Positions 1 through 9,756 of a stretch of 64,000 bases of DNA are shown piece after piece. Source of the stretch: Actinomycetales bacterium. GTDB lineage: Bacteria; Actinomycetota; Actinomycetes; Actinomycetales; Dermatophilaceae. Position 1 is the first letter of the stretch; each line of letters opens with the position of its first letter. Under the pieces are notes generated by a model. It made no database searches and was not told the origin of the DNA. It was given only the letters and a program-made list of their open reading frames with translations. The stretch is taken from assembly GCA_016710385.1 (NCBI GenBank), contig JADJVX010000023.1, forward strand, positions 86,064 through 150,063, given 5' to 3'. Position numbers and translations under genes: made by a program.

Positions 1-3000
1 TCGCTGCCCCCGCGATTGGCGGTACGCACACGAACACCGCGACGGTCACCGGTACGCCGGTGTTGGCGGACGGCACACCGGCTCTCGGGTCGGATGGCTT
101 GCCGCTCGGGGCGACGACCGGCACGGACAGCGCGCACGCCTATGTGGCTGCTCACCCCGGCGTGACGGTGGTCAAGTCGATCAATGGTGACGACGCAAAC
201 ACCGCACCGGGCGTCGTGGTGGCTGCCGGTTCGTCGATGGATGTGGCGTTTGTGGTGACGAATACCGGGGACGTGCGCTTGGCGCCGGTGACGGTCACCG
301 ACGACGCGATCGGGTCGGTGTCGTGTCCGGCGACGGAGTTGGCGGTGGATGCGTCGATGACGTGCACCGGCACGTTGGCTGCGCCGGCGATTGGCGGGAC
401 GCACACGAATACGGCGACCGTGTCGGGTACCCCGGTCCTCGCGGACGGCACCCCGGCACTCGGCCCGGACGGGCTGCCGTTGGCTGCCACGACGGACACC
501 GACAGCGCATACGCGTATGTGGCTGCTCACCCTGCCGTGACGGTGGTCAAGTCGATCAACGGCGACGACGCCAATGCCGCACCCGGCGTGGCCGTGACCG
601 CAGGTTCGACGATGGACGTGACGTTTGTGGTGACGAATACCGGTGACGTGCGCTTGTCGCCGGTGACGGTCACCGACGACGCGATCACGTCAGTGTCGTG
701 TCCGGCAACGGAGTTGGCGGTGGGTGCGTCGATGACGTGCACCGGCACGTTGGCTGCGCCGGCGGTAGGTGGGACGCACACGGATACCGCGACGGTCACC
801 GGTACGCCGGTGTTGGCGGACGGCACCCCGGCTCTCGGGTCGGATGGCTTGCCGTTGGCTGCGACGACCGGCACCGACAGCGCCCACGCCTTTGTGGCGG
901 CTCACCCCGGCGTGACGGTGGTCAAGTCGATCAGTGGTGACGACGCCAATGCCGCACCCGGCGTGGCCGTGACCGCAGGTTCGACGATGGACGTGACGTT
1001 TGTGGTGACGAATACCGGTGACGTGCGCTTGTCGCCGGTGACGGTCACCGACGACGCGATCACGTCGGTGTCGTGTCCGGCAACGGAGTTGGCGGTGGGT
1101 GCGTCGATGACGTGCACCGGCACGTTGGCTGCCCCTGCGATTGGTGGCACGCACACGGATACCGCGACCGTGTCGGGGACCCCGGTCCTGGCCGACGGCA
1201 CCCCGGCGTTGGGTGTGGATGGCCTGCCGCTCGGGGCGACAACCGGCACGGACAGTGCGCACGCGTTTGTGGCTGCTCACCCCGGTGTGATGGTCGTGAA
1301 GTCGATCAATGGCGATGACGCGAACACCGCACCGGGTGTGGCGGTGGCTGCCGGTTCGTCGATGGACGTGACGTTTGTCGTGACGAATACCGGGGACGTG
1401 CGGTTGTCGCCGGTGACGGTCACCGATGACGCGATCACCTCGGTGTCGTGTCCGGCGACGGAGTTGGCGGTGGGTGCGTCGATGACCTGCACCGGCACGT
1501 TGGCTGCGCCGGCGGTGGGTGGGACGCACACGGACACGGCGACCGTGACCGGTACTCCGGTGTTGGCGGACGGCACTCCGGCGTTGGGTGTCGATGGGTT
1601 GCCGCTCGGGGCGACGACTGGCACGGACAGTGCATACGCGTGTGTGGCTGCTCACCCGGGCGTGTCGGTGGTCAAGTCGATCAATGGTGATGACGCGAAC
1701 ACCGCACCCGGTGTCGCGGTTGCTGCGGGGTCGGTCATGGATGTGACGTTTGTGGTGACGAATACCGGTGACGTGCGGTTGGCCCCGGTGACCGTCACCG
1801 ATGACGCGATTGCGTCGGTGTCGTGTCCGGCGACGGAGTTGGCGGTCGGTGCGTCGATGTCCTGCACGGCGAGCTTGGCTGCCCCCGCGATTGGCGGTAC
1901 GCACACGAACACCGCGACGGTCACCGGTACGCCGGTGTTGGCGGACGGCACACCGGCTCTCGGGTCGGATGGCTTGCCGCTCGGGGCGACGACCGGCACG
2001 GACAGCGCGCACGCCTATGTGGCTGCTCACCCCGGCGTGACGGTGGTCAAGTCGATCAATGGTGATGACGCGAACGCCGCACCCGGTGTCGCCGTGATCG
2101 CGGGTTCGTCGATGGATGTGACGTTTGTGGTGACGAATACCGGTGACGTGCGGTTGTCGCCGGTGACGGTCACCGACGACACGATCACGTCGGTGTCGTG
2201 TCCGGCGACGGAGTTGGCCGTGGGTGCGTCGATGACGTGCACCGGCACGTTGGCTGCGCCGGCGATTGGCGGGACGCACACGAATACGGCGACCGTGTCG
2301 GGTACCCCGGTCCTCGCGGACGGCACCCCGGCACTCGGCCCGGACGGGCTGCCGTTGGCTGCCACGACGGACACCGACAGTGCATACGCGTATGTGGCTG
2401 CTCACCCGGCCGTGACGGTGGTCAAGAGCATCAACGGTGACGACGCAAACACCGCACCCGGTGTCGCGGTTGCGGCGGGCTCGGTCATGGATGTGACGTT
2501 TGTGGTGACGAATACCGGTGACGTGCGGTTGGCGCCGGTGACGGTCACCGATGACGCGATCGCGTCGGTGGCGTGTCCGGCAACGGAGTTGGCGGTCGGT
2601 GCGTCGATGACCTGCACGGCGACGCTGGCCGCGCCGGCTGTGGGTGGCACGCACACGGATACCGCGACGGTGTCGGGGACCCCGGTCCTCGCGGATGGGT
2701 CGCCAGCGTTGGGTGTGGATGGGTTGCCGGTGGCTGCGACCGCGGACACCGATAGCGCCTTTGCGTTTGTGGCGGCTCACCCCGGTGTGACGGTGGTCAA
2801 GAGCATCAACGGTGACGACGCCAATGCCGCACCCGGTGTCGCGGTTGCGGCCGGCTCGGTCATGGACGTGACGTTTGTCGTGACGAATACCGGTGACGTG
2901 CGGTTGGCGCCGGTGACGGTCACCGACGACGCGATCGTGTCGGTGTCGTGTTCGGCGACGGAGTTGGCGGTGGGTGCGTCGATGACCTGCACGGCGACGC

Positions 3001-3136
3001 TGGCCGCGCCGGCGATTGGCGGGACGCACGCGGATACCGCGACGGTCTCGGGGACCCCGGTGTTGGCTGACGGCACCCCGGCGTTGGGTTCAGACGGTTC
3101 GGCCCTGGCGGCTGTGACTGCCACCGACACGGCATA
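1..3136 (+). repeat. 375-bp in-frame tandem repeat array (8 full copies plus a partial one)
   Basis: A 375-bp unit, exactly 125 codons, repeats with high nucleotide identity; equivalent points fall at about 162, 537, 912, 1287, 1662, 2037, 2412 and 2787. The unit length being a multiple of three allows copy number to change by recombination without breaking the frame. Some units are nearly identical at DNA level (for example the start of the window and about 1880-2040), which suggests recent exchange between copies. The array continues beyond the left edge. Confidence 0.9.
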
Positions 3137-3323
3137 CGCGCACACCCCATCCGCGCCACCGCCCCCTACCCCGACGCCGACCCCGACTCCCACTCCGACA
3201 CCGCCGACGCCGGACCTCCCGCATACGGGAGCCGACAGCACCGGCCTGGGGTTGATAGGTCTGGCCATCATCGGTTTGGGAAGCATTCTCGTGGCGGTGA
3301 CGCGGCGACGGTCCCGCGGCTGA
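3..3323 (+). CDS. LPXTG-anchored repeat surface protein, 3' part (5' end outside window)
   Basis: The reading frame is open at the left edge, so only the C-terminal ~1106 residues are seen. They consist of a partial repeat and then eight complete ~125-residue repeats, each opening with VVKSINGDDAN and containing MDVTFVVTNTGDV, SVSCPATELAVGASM and a GTPVLADGTPALG linker. This resembles the DUF11/DUF7507 group of beta-sandwich modules of bacterial surface proteins; each repeat has a Cys pair that could form a disulphide. A Pro-Thr spacer (PTPTPTPT) leads to LPHTG, a hydrophobic segment and an RRRSRG tail, a classical sortase sorting signal. Predicted wall-anchored stalk or adhesin; no ligand can be inferred. 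It sits directly before gyrB, where actinobacteria normally have recF and a DUF721 gene. Confidence 0.9.
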   Translation, partial: AAPAIGGTHTNTATVTGTPVLADGTPALGSDGLPLGATTGTDSAHAYVAAHPGVTVVKSINGDDANTAPGVVVAAGSSMDVAFVVTNTGDVRLAPVTVTDDAIGSVSCPATELAVDASMTCTGTLAAPAIGGTHTNTATVSGTPVLADGTPALGPDGLPLAATTDTDSAYAYVAAHPAVTVVKSINGDDANAAPGVAVTAGSTMDVTFVVTNTGDVRLSPVTVTDDAITSVSCPATELAVGASMTCTGTLAAPAVGGTHTDTATVTGTPVLADGTPALGSDGLPLAATTGTDSAHAFVAAHPGVTVVKSISGDDANAAPGVAVTAGSTMDVTFVVTNTGDVRLSPVTVTDDAITSVSCPATELAVGASMTCTGTLAAPAIGGTHTDTATVSGTPVLADGTPALGVDGLPLGATTGTDSAHAFVAAHPGVMVVKSINGDDANTAPGVAVAAGSSMDVTFVVTNTGDVRLSPVTVTDDAITSVSCPATELAVGASMTCTGTLAAPAVGGTHTDTATVTGTPVLADGTPALGVDGLPLGATTGTDSAYACVAAHPGVSVVKSINGDDANTAPGVAVAAGSVMDVTFVVTNTGDVRLAPVTVTDDAIASVSCPATELAVGASMSCTASLAAPAIGGTHTNTATVTGTPVLADGTPALGSDGLPLGATTGTDSAHAYVAAHPGVTVVKSINGDDANAAPGVAVIAGSSMDVTFVVTNTGDVRLSPVTVTDDTITSVSCPATELAVGASMTCTGTLAAPAIGGTHTNTATVSGTPVLADGTPALGPDGLPLAATTDTDSAYAYVAAHPAVTVVKSINGDDANTAPGVAVAAGSVMDVTFVVTNTGDVRLAPVTVTDDAIASVACPATELAVGASMTCTATLAAPAVGGTHTDTATVSGTPVLADGSPALGVDGLPVAATADTDSAFAFVAAHPGVTVVKSINGDDANAAPGVAVAAGSVMDVTFVVTNTGDVRLAPVTVTDDAIVSVSCSATELAVGASMTCTATLAAPAIGGTHADTATVSGTPVLADGTPALGSDGSALAAVTATDTAYAHTPSAPPPPTPTPTPTPTPTPPTPDLPHTGADSTGLGLIGLAIIGLGSILVAVTRRRSRG

Positions 3324-3377
3324 ACCCTCCCTGTCCCCGCGACCCACTTGGAGCTGCGCCGACATGCGTCGCAGGTG

Positions 3378-3411
3378 ACCCCTCGTGCCGCACGATGACG
3401 CACCGAGGGGT
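3378..3411 (+). terminator. Hairpin after the surface-protein gene
   Basis: ACCCCTCG(TGC) pairs with (GCA)CCGAGGGGT across a short loop: an 8-bp stem plus 3 bp beyond a one-base bulge. There is no T tract, so this would be a U-less actinobacterial-type terminator. The rest of the 3324-3704 gap shows only a second small hairpin, CGGGGT/ACCCCG at 3561-3576, and presumably the gyrB promoter, which I could not place confidently. Confidence 0.4.
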
Positions 3412-3704
3412 ACGCCCTCGGCGGGACGCAGGAGACGCCCACTCACCGGCGTCAGGAAATCTGCCGCTAGCGCGCTGAACCCCCCAGGCACGTGTGGGGA
3501 GTCGGCCACAGGGGAGAACTTCGCTCCCAGATGCCCTCACAGCCCGTGTCAGGCCGGTTCCGGGGTGGAAACCCCGTAAGATTGGAGGGTTACGGCGGAC
3601 AAGCGCCGCACGCGTCCTTCCATCGGCGGTCCTGATGCCCACGAGCCTGGTGCCCACGATCCCACGGTGACTACCGGGAGAGACGCTGCGGAAGTAGTCC
3701 GCCG

Positions 3705-5906
3705 ATGCAGGAGCCGACGAGGAGCATTGTGGCCGACAGCCAGACCCACCCGATCGACGCCAACGCCAGCGACGCCAACGCCAACGACGCGAGCGCGGCG
3801 ACCACCACGTCGGCGACACCGGGCACCCCAGCCGCGGCGCCGGCCAAGGCTGCCCCGTCCGTGGGAGGCAACGACACGGCATACGACGCGTCTGCCATCA
3901 CCGTGCTGGAAGGGCTGGAAGCCGTCCGTAAGCGGCCCGGGATGTATATCGGATCGACCGGCGAGCGCGGTCTGCACCACCTGGTGTGGGAGATCGTCGA
4001 CAACGCCGTCGACGAGGCCCTCGCGGGGTATGCCGACACCATCGACGTCACGCTGCTGGCCGACGGTGCCGTGCGGGTGCGCGACAACGGACGTGGCATC
4101 CCCACCGACATGCACCCCACCGAGGGCGTGAGCGCGGTCGAGCTCGTGCTCACCCAGTTGCACGCCGGTGGCAAGTTCGGTGGCGGCGGTTACAAGGTGT
4201 CCGGTGGTCTGCACGGCGTCGGGTCGTCGGTCGTCAACGCGCTGTCCTCGCGGCTGGACGCCGAGGTGCATCAGAAGGGCCACGTCTTCCGGATCAGCTT
4301 CGACCATGGGGTGGCGACGGCGCCGCTGGCCAAGATGGAGGCCGCGACCGACACCGGCACGACGATCACCTTCTGGGCCAGTCCCGAGATCTTCGAGACG
4401 ACCGTCTACGACTTCGAGACGATCCGCGCGCGCTTCCAGCAGATGGCCTTCCTCAACAAGGGCCTGACGATCAACCTTGTCGACGAGCGTCCCGACCCCG
4501 ATGCCGCCGACGACGAGGACGAGGTCGACCTGGACAACCTCGACGGCGATGTCGAGAAGCTCGTCGCGGCCGACCCGGCCGCGGGCGGCACGAAGGTCAA
4601 GGCCCGCAAGGTGACGTATCGCTATGACGGCGGGCTCGTCGACTACGTCAAGCACCTCGTCGGCTCAAAGAAGTCCGAGCCGGTGCACCCCGAGATCATC
4701 GCCATCGAGTCCGAGGACGAGGCCCGCGCCCTGTCCCTCGAGCTGGCGATGCAGTGGACCACGGCATACAGCGAATCGGTGCACACCTACGCCAACACGA
4801 TCAACACCCACGAGGGCGGCACCCACGAGGAGGGTTTCCGCGCGGCAATGACCAAGCTGGTCAACGAGTTTGCCCGCAAGAACAACATCCTCAAGGACAA
4901 GGACGAAAACCTCACCGGCGACGACATCCGCGAGGGCCTCACCGCTGTCGTGTCGGTCAAGCTCGGCGAACCGCAGTTCGAGGGCCAGACCAAGACCAAA
5001 CTGGGCAACTCAGAGGTCAAGGGGTTCGTGCAGCGGGCCATGACCGACGAGTTCGGGCACTGGCTCGAGACCCACCCGCGTGAAGGCAAGGACATCGTCG
5101 GCAAGGCCGTGCAGGCCGCCGCGGCCCGGGTCGCGGCGCGCAAGGCCCGGGAAAACACCCGGCGCAAGGGCTTGCTCGAATCCGGCGGTCTGCCAGGCAA
5201 ATTGCGCGATTGCCAGTCCAAGGACCCGTCGATCTCGGAGGTCTTCATCGTCGAGGGCGACTCGGCCGGTGGGTCGGCCGTGCAGGGCCGCGACCCCGAG
5301 ACCCAGGCGATCCTGCCGATCCGCGGCAAGATCCTCAACGTCGAAAAGGCGCGCATCGACAAGATCATCGGCAACAACGAGGTGCAGGCCCTCGTGTCGG
5401 CCTTCGGCACCGGCATCGGCGAAGACTTCGACCTGGCCAAGGTGCGCTATCACAAGATCGTCCTCATGGCCGATGCCGACGTCGATGGCATGCACATCCG
5501 CACCCTGCTGCTGACCCTGCTCTTCCGGTTCATGCGTCCGCTCATCGACGCCGGTTACGTCTACCTGGCCCAGCCGCCGCTTTACCGGCTCAAGTGGACC
5601 AACGCCCCGCACGAGTTCGCCTACTCCGACCGCGAGCGCGACGGATTGGTCGCGCAGGGCCAGGCCGCCGGTCGCCGACTGCCCAAGGACAACGCGATCC
5701 AGCGTTACAAGGGTTTGGGCGAGATGAACCCCGCCGAGCTTCGCGACACGACAATGGATCCCGACACCCGCACCCTGCTGCAGGTGACCCTCGCCGACGC
5801 GGCAGCCGCCGACGAGATCTTCTCGATCCTCATGGGCGAGGACGTCGAATCCCGCCGCTCGTTCATCCAGCGCAACGCCCGGGACGTGCGTTTCCTTGAC
5901 ATCTAG
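3705..5906 (+). CDS. gyrB: DNA gyrase subunit B (type IIA topoisomerase ATPase subunit)
   Basis: With GyrA it introduces negative supercoils using ATP. 733 residues from ATG 3705. After a ~60-residue Ala/Thr/Asp-rich tail comes the GHKL ATPase domain: RPGMYIGST, then EIVDNAVDEA with catalytic Glu96 and Asn100 equivalent to E. coli E42/N46. The TOPRIM domain follows, with EGDSAGGSA near residue 517 and DADVDGMHI near 589; then the gyrase motif QRYKGLGEMNP and the usual C-terminal end VRFLDI. A GTG at 3729 preceded by GAGGAG is an alternative start and would remove eight residues. Adjacent gyrA supports gyrase rather than ParE. Confidence 0.97.
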   Translation: MQEPTRSIVADSQTHPIDANASDANANDASAATTTSATPGTPAAAPAKAAPSVGGNDTAYDASAITVLEGLEAVRKRPGMYIGSTGERGLHHLVWEIVDNAVDEALAGYADTIDVTLLADGAVRVRDNGRGIPTDMHPTEGVSAVELVLTQLHAGGKFGGGGYKVSGGLHGVGSSVVNALSSRLDAEVHQKGHVFRISFDHGVATAPLAKMEAATDTGTTITFWASPEIFETTVYDFETIRARFQQMAFLNKGLTINLVDERPDPDAADDEDEVDLDNLDGDVEKLVAADPAAGGTKVKARKVTYRYDGGLVDYVKHLVGSKKSEPVHPEIIAIESEDEARALSLELAMQWTTAYSESVHTYANTINTHEGGTHEEGFRAAMTKLVNEFARKNNILKDKDENLTGDDIREGLTAVVSVKLGEPQFEGQTKTKLGNSEVKGFVQRAMTDEFGHWLETHPREGKDIVGKAVQAAAARVAARKARENTRRKGLLESGGLPGKLRDCQSKDPSISEVFIVEGDSAGGSAVQGRDPETQAILPIRGKILNVEKARIDKIIGNNEVQALVSAFGTGIGEDFDLAKVRYHKIVLMADADVDGMHIRTLLLTLLFRFMRPLIDAGYVYLAQPPLYRLKWTNAPHEFAYSDRERDGLVAQGQAAGRRLPKDNAIQRYKGLGEMNPAELRDTTMDPDTRTLLQVTLADAAAADEIFSILMGEDVESRRSFIQRNARDVRFLDI

Positions 5907-6002
5907 CCGGTATGCCGTGTGGTCCGGGAGGCGGTCGGCGGCAGGGGTATGCCGTGCCCCTCGCCTGTCGTTCGAGTTTCGTTGTAGCAGTGAGGAAATC
6001 CA

Positions 6003-8687
6003 GTGAGTGAGCAGCCGCCCATCGAGCCCGACGAGCCGATCGACGCAGAGGACTCCGACGAGGACTCCGACGAGGGGCAGGAGCCGGTCGTCGACCACGG
6101 CACCGTGCCGCCGCCTCCGACTGGTGGCGACAAGATCGAACCGATCGACCTCAACACCGAGATGCAGCGGTCATATATCGACTACGCGATGGCGGTCATC
6201 GTCAGTCGCGCGCTGCCCGATGTGCGCGATGGCCTCAAGCCGGTGCACCGCCGCGTCATCTATGCGATGTACGACGGCGGATATCGGCCGGACCGGGGCT
6301 ACAACAAGTGCTCCCGCGTCGTCGGCGACGTCATGGGGCAATACCACCCGCACGGAGACACCGCGATCTACGACGCGTTGGTGCGGTTGGTGCAGCCGTG
6401 GTCGTTGCGCTATCCGCTGGTCGACGGACAGGGCAACTTCGGGTCGCCCGGCAACGACGGGGCCGCGGCGCCGCGGTACACCGAGTGCCGGATGGCGCAG
6501 CTGGCCATGGAGATGGTCCGCGACATCACCGAAGACACGGTCAACTTCAAGGACAACTACGACGGCAAGACCAAGGAGCCGGTGGTCCTGCCGAGCCGGT
6601 TCCCCAACCTTCTCGTCAACGGGTCCTCCGGCATCGCCGTGGGGATGGCCACGCAGATCCCGCCGCACAACCTTCGCGAGGTCGCCGCGGGGGCTCAGTG
6701 GTATCTGCAGCACCCCGAGGTCGGGCGTGAGGAACTGCTCGAGAAGCTGCTGACGATCATCAAGGGGCCCGACTTCCCGACCGGTGCCCTCATCATGGGC
6801 CGGCGCGGCATCGAGGACGCCTACCGCACTGGCCGCGGCTCGATCATCATGCGGGCCAAGGTCGAGGTCGAGGAGATCCACGGCCGGGTCTGCCTGGTCG
6901 TCACCGAACTGCCCTACCAAGTCAACCCGGACATGCTCGCGCAGAAGATCGCCGAGCTGGTCCGCGAGGGCCGGCTGGCCGGCATCGCCGACATCCGCGA
7001 CGAGACCTCCGGCCGCACCGGCCAACGCCTGGTCATCGTGCTCAAGCGTGATGCGGTCGCCAAGGTCGTGCTCAACAACCTCTACAAGCACACCCAGTTG
7101 CAGACCACCTTCGGCGCCAACATGTTGGCGCTGGTCGACGACGTGCCGCGCACCCTCCCGCTGGATGCCTTCATCCGGCACTGGGTGGAGCACCAGATCG
7201 ACGTGATCAGGCGGCGCACGGCATACCGGCTCAAGCAGGCCGAAGACCAGATCCACTTGCTGCGCGGGCGGCTCAAGGCGCTCGACCAACTCGACGCGGT
7301 CATCGCGCTCATTCGGTCGTCAGCGACCGTCGAGGTGGCTCGCGAGGGCCTCATCGAGTTGCTCGACATCGACGAGCTGCAGGCCACCGACATCCTCAAC
7401 CTGCAGCTGCGGCGCCTGGCGGCCCTGGAACGGCAGAAGATCATCGACGAGCACGACCGGCTGGCCGCGCTCATCGCCGACTACACCGACATCCTCGCCA
7501 AACCCGAGCGGCAGCGGACCATCGTCTCGGAGGAGCTCGCCGAGATCGTCGACAAGTACGGCGACGACCGGCGCACCCGCATCGAGTTCTTCGAGGGCGA
7601 CATGTCGGTCGAGGACCTCATCCCGGAGGAGGAGGTCGTCGTCACCATCACCCGGGGCGGCTATGCCAAGCGCACCAAGACCGACCTCTACCGCTCGCAG
7701 CGCCGGGGCGGCAAGGGCGTGCGCGGGGCGCAACTGCGCGGCGAGGACGTCGTCGAGCACTTCTTCACGACAACGACCCATCACTGGTTGCTCTTCTTCA
7801 CCAATCTCGGCCGGGTCTATCGCGCCAAGGGCTACGAACTGCCCGAGGGCGGTCGGGACGCCAAGGGTCAGCACGTGGCCAACCTGCTGGCCTTCCAGCC
7901 GGGCGAGGACATCGCGCAGGTGCTGGCGATCAAGGATTACGAGCAGGCGCCCTATCTCGTGCTCGCGACCCGCGGTGGTCTGGTCAAGAAGACCCGCCTC
8001 TCGGAATACGACTCGCCTCGCTCGGGCGGCCTGATTGCGGTCAACCTGCGCGACGACGACGTGCTCGTCGGGGCCGGTCTGGCTGCCCCCGAGGACGACT
8101 TGCTGCTGGTGTCACGGCTGGGTCAGTCGGTGCGCTTCCGGGCCGACGACGACCAGTTGCGGCCGATGGGCCGGGCCACTTCGGGGGTGACCGGTATGCG
8201 GTTCCGGTCCGGCGACGTGCTGCTGGCGATGTCGGTGGTCCAGTCGGGATCGGAGCCGGACGTTTTCGTCGTCTTCGAGAATGGCCTGGCCAAGCGGACT
8301 CCGGTCTCGGAATATCGCGTGCAGGGCCGTGGCGGCACCGGCATCCAGGTCGCCAAGCTCTCCGACAAGGGCGGGCATCTCGTCGGCGCGCTGACGGTCA
8401 GCGCCGAGGACGAGGTCATGGTCGTCATGGAGAAGGGCAAGATCGTGCGCTCCCGAGTGGACGAGGTCCGGCATACCGGTCGGTCCACCATGGGCGTGAA
8501 GTTCGCGACGCCCGACCACGGTGACTCGATCGTTGCCGTAGCCCGCAACGCCGAGTCGGGCTCGGACGAGGACAATGGCGTACCGTCTGACGAGAACGAC
8601 GCTGCGACAGACCTTTCCGAGGGTGCCGCGTCGACGAGTGACCCGTCGGCCGATCCGACGCCCGATCAGCCTGGAGGTAGCCAGTGA
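6003..8687 (+). CDS. gyrA: DNA gyrase subunit A
   Basis: Cleavage-rejoining subunit of gyrase, 894 residues from GTG 6003 with AGGAA five bases upstream. The active-site tyrosine is Tyr159 in APRYTECR (E. coli Y122). The quinolone-resistance region reads HPHGDTAIYDALV; Thr120 corresponds to E. coli Ser83 and Asp124 to Asp87, so the second key residue is conserved while the first is Thr. The GyrA box QRRGGKG, needed for DNA wrapping, is in the C-terminal beta-pinwheel domain. Both termini carry acidic extensions. The stop overlaps the next gene's start (GTGA), indicating translational coupling. Confidence 0.97.
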   Translation: MSEQPPIEPDEPIDAEDSDEDSDEGQEPVVDHGTVPPPPTGGDKIEPIDLNTEMQRSYIDYAMAVIVSRALPDVRDGLKPVHRRVIYAMYDGGYRPDRGYNKCSRVVGDVMGQYHPHGDTAIYDALVRLVQPWSLRYPLVDGQGNFGSPGNDGAAAPRYTECRMAQLAMEMVRDITEDTVNFKDNYDGKTKEPVVLPSRFPNLLVNGSSGIAVGMATQIPPHNLREVAAGAQWYLQHPEVGREELLEKLLTIIKGPDFPTGALIMGRRGIEDAYRTGRGSIIMRAKVEVEEIHGRVCLVVTELPYQVNPDMLAQKIAELVREGRLAGIADIRDETSGRTGQRLVIVLKRDAVAKVVLNNLYKHTQLQTTFGANMLALVDDVPRTLPLDAFIRHWVEHQIDVIRRRTAYRLKQAEDQIHLLRGRLKALDQLDAVIALIRSSATVEVAREGLIELLDIDELQATDILNLQLRRLAALERQKIIDEHDRLAALIADYTDILAKPERQRTIVSEELAEIVDKYGDDRRTRIEFFEGDMSVEDLIPEEEVVVTITRGGYAKRTKTDLYRSQRRGGKGVRGAQLRGEDVVEHFFTTTTHHWLLFFTNLGRVYRAKGYELPEGGRDAKGQHVANLLAFQPGEDIAQVLAIKDYEQAPYLVLATRGGLVKKTRLSEYDSPRSGGLIAVNLRDDDVLVGAGLAAPEDDLLLVSRLGQSVRFRADDDQLRPMGRATSGVTGMRFRSGDVLLAMSVVQSGSEPDVFVVFENGLAKRTPVSEYRVQGRGGTGIQVAKLSDKGGHLVGALTVSAEDEVMVVMEKGKIVRSRVDEVRHTGRSTMGVKFATPDHGDSIVAVARNAESGSDEDNGVPSDENDAATDLSEGAASTSDPSADPTPDQPGGSQ

Positions 8688-9532
8688 GCACACCCGGGAG
8701 CCCCACCACACGCCCGATCCCGACGGTGCCATCCGGCGACGCCGCCAAGGCCGCGGCTGACCAGGCTGCCGAGAAGGCCGCCGCTGACAAGGCTGCTGCT
8801 GACAAGGCTGCCGCTGCGAAAGCCGCCGCTGAGAAGGCTGCCGTGGCGAAGCCTGCCGCGGGTGGCGCGACCGGCGCGTCGACCTCGGGGCGGCCGAGCG
8901 TGCCGCCGATGCCTCAGCGCCCCGCACCGCGAGTGGCGGCGACGGGCGCGACCGGAGCGACCGGCGCCACGGGAGCAACCGGCGCGACCGGCGCCCCTCG
9001 CCCGGGAGCCTCGGCGCCGTCCCGCGCGGGCGCCCCTTCGGGGACTCCGGCAACCTCGGGCACTCCGGCAACCCCGGGCACTCCGACGGCGTCGGGCGCA
9101 GCGGCACCGCGTTCGGCCACACGCCCGGGCGCTGGAATTCCGGCTGCCGCCGCAGCCGCCCCTCGCGCCGGCCGCAAGGTGCAACTCGCGGTCACCCGCA
9201 TCGAGCCGTGGTCGGCATTCAAGATGTCGCTGTTGTTGTCGACTGCCGCGGCCGTCGGCTTCATCGTCGGCACCATCCTGCTGTGGTCGGTGCTCAAGGG
9301 CATGGGCGTCTACGACGACATCGATGGGGTCATCAAGAGCCTGCAGTCCAACACGGCCGACCCGTTCTCGATCATGGACTACATCGGCTTGGGCCGGGTC
9401 ACCTCTCTGGCGATGGTCATCGGGGTCGTCGACGTCGTCCTGCTCACCGCGCTCGGCACCCTCGGCGCCTACCTCTACAACGTCTGCGCGTCGCTCGTGG
9501 GCGGAGTCCAGCTCACTCTGACCGACGACTGA
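8684..9532 (+). CDS. DUF3566 membrane protein downstream of gyrA (Rv0007-like)
   Basis: 282 residues from GTG 8684, four-base overlap with gyrA and GGAGG upstream. The N-terminal half is low complexity: Lys/Ala heptad-like runs (AADKAAADKAAA), a run of GAT triplets, then Gly-Thr-Pro repeats. The C-terminal ~110 residues match the DUF3566 family, with two hydrophobic segments, SLLLSTAAAVGFIVGTILLW and MVIGVVDVVLLTALGTLGAY. The family sits after gyrA across actinobacteria, including M. tuberculosis Rv0007. Molecular role is not established; a cytoplasmic disordered tail on a membrane hairpin is what the sequence shows. Confidence 0.9.
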   Translation: MSTPGSPTTRPIPTVPSGDAAKAAADQAAEKAAADKAAADKAAAAKAAAEKAAVAKPAAGGATGASTSGRPSVPPMPQRPAPRVAATGATGATGATGATGATGAPRPGASAPSRAGAPSGTPATSGTPATPGTPTASGAAAPRSATRPGAGIPAAAAAAPRAGRKVQLAVTRIEPWSAFKMSLLLSTAAAVGFIVGTILLWSVLKGMGVYDDIDGVIKSLQSNTADPFSIMDYIGLGRVTSLAMVIGVVDVVLLTALGTLGAYLYNVCASLVGGVQLTLTDD

Positions 9533-9584
9533 CCGACTCCCACCGGCCACTCGAGGCGAGCCGGGACGGCATACCCGAGGCGTT

Positions 9585-9614
9585 TTGATCGCGATGTGCG
9601 CTGTGGGGTAATCT
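9585..9614 (+). promoter_or_regulatory. Predicted promoter for tRNA-Ile
   Basis: TTGATC at 9585-9590 and TAATCT at 9609-9614 are separated by 18 bases, a good sigma-70-type pair about 40 bases before the mature tRNA-Ile 5' end. Confidence 0.5.
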
Positions 9615-9620
9615 GACGCG

Positions 9621-9641
9621 TCGCGGCGGTCTCCGCCGCGA
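9621..9641 (+). terminator. GC-rich hairpin between DUF3566 gene and tRNA-Ile
   Basis: TCGCGGCGG and CCGCCGCGA form a perfect 9-bp stem around a TCT loop. No T tract follows. It could end the gyrase transcript or be part of the tRNA-Ile leader, since it lies just after the predicted promoter. Confidence 0.4.
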
Positions 9642-9651
9642 TAGATGGTGC

Positions 9652-9728
9652 GGGCCTATAGCTCAGACGGTTAGAGCGCTTCCCTGATAAGGAAGAGGCC
9701 ACAGGTTCAAGTCCTGTTAGGCCCACCA
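9652..9728 (+). tRNA. ileT: tRNA-Ile (anticodon GAT)
   Basis: Complete cloverleaf: acceptor GGGCCTA pairs with TAGGCCC at 9718-9724, discriminator A and encoded CCA to 9728. The anticodon GAT is at 9686-9688 in loop CTGATAA, and the T-arm has GGTTCAAGTCC. Position after gyrA/DUF3566 is the conserved ileT site of actinobacteria. Confidence 0.97.
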
Positions 9729-9756
9729 CTGTCGGCCCCAGAGCAGGAGGTATGCC

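Noticed and set aside
690..3029. 779-residue minus-strand open frame and 115-residue frames opposite the repeat gene
   Set aside because: Arg/His-rich shadow of the 375-bp repeat on the other strand. The sense frame has signal-bearing domains and a sorting signal.
3385..3579. Small plus-strand frame before gyrB
   Set aside because: It overlaps the terminator hairpin, has no ribosome-binding site and no recognisable sequence.
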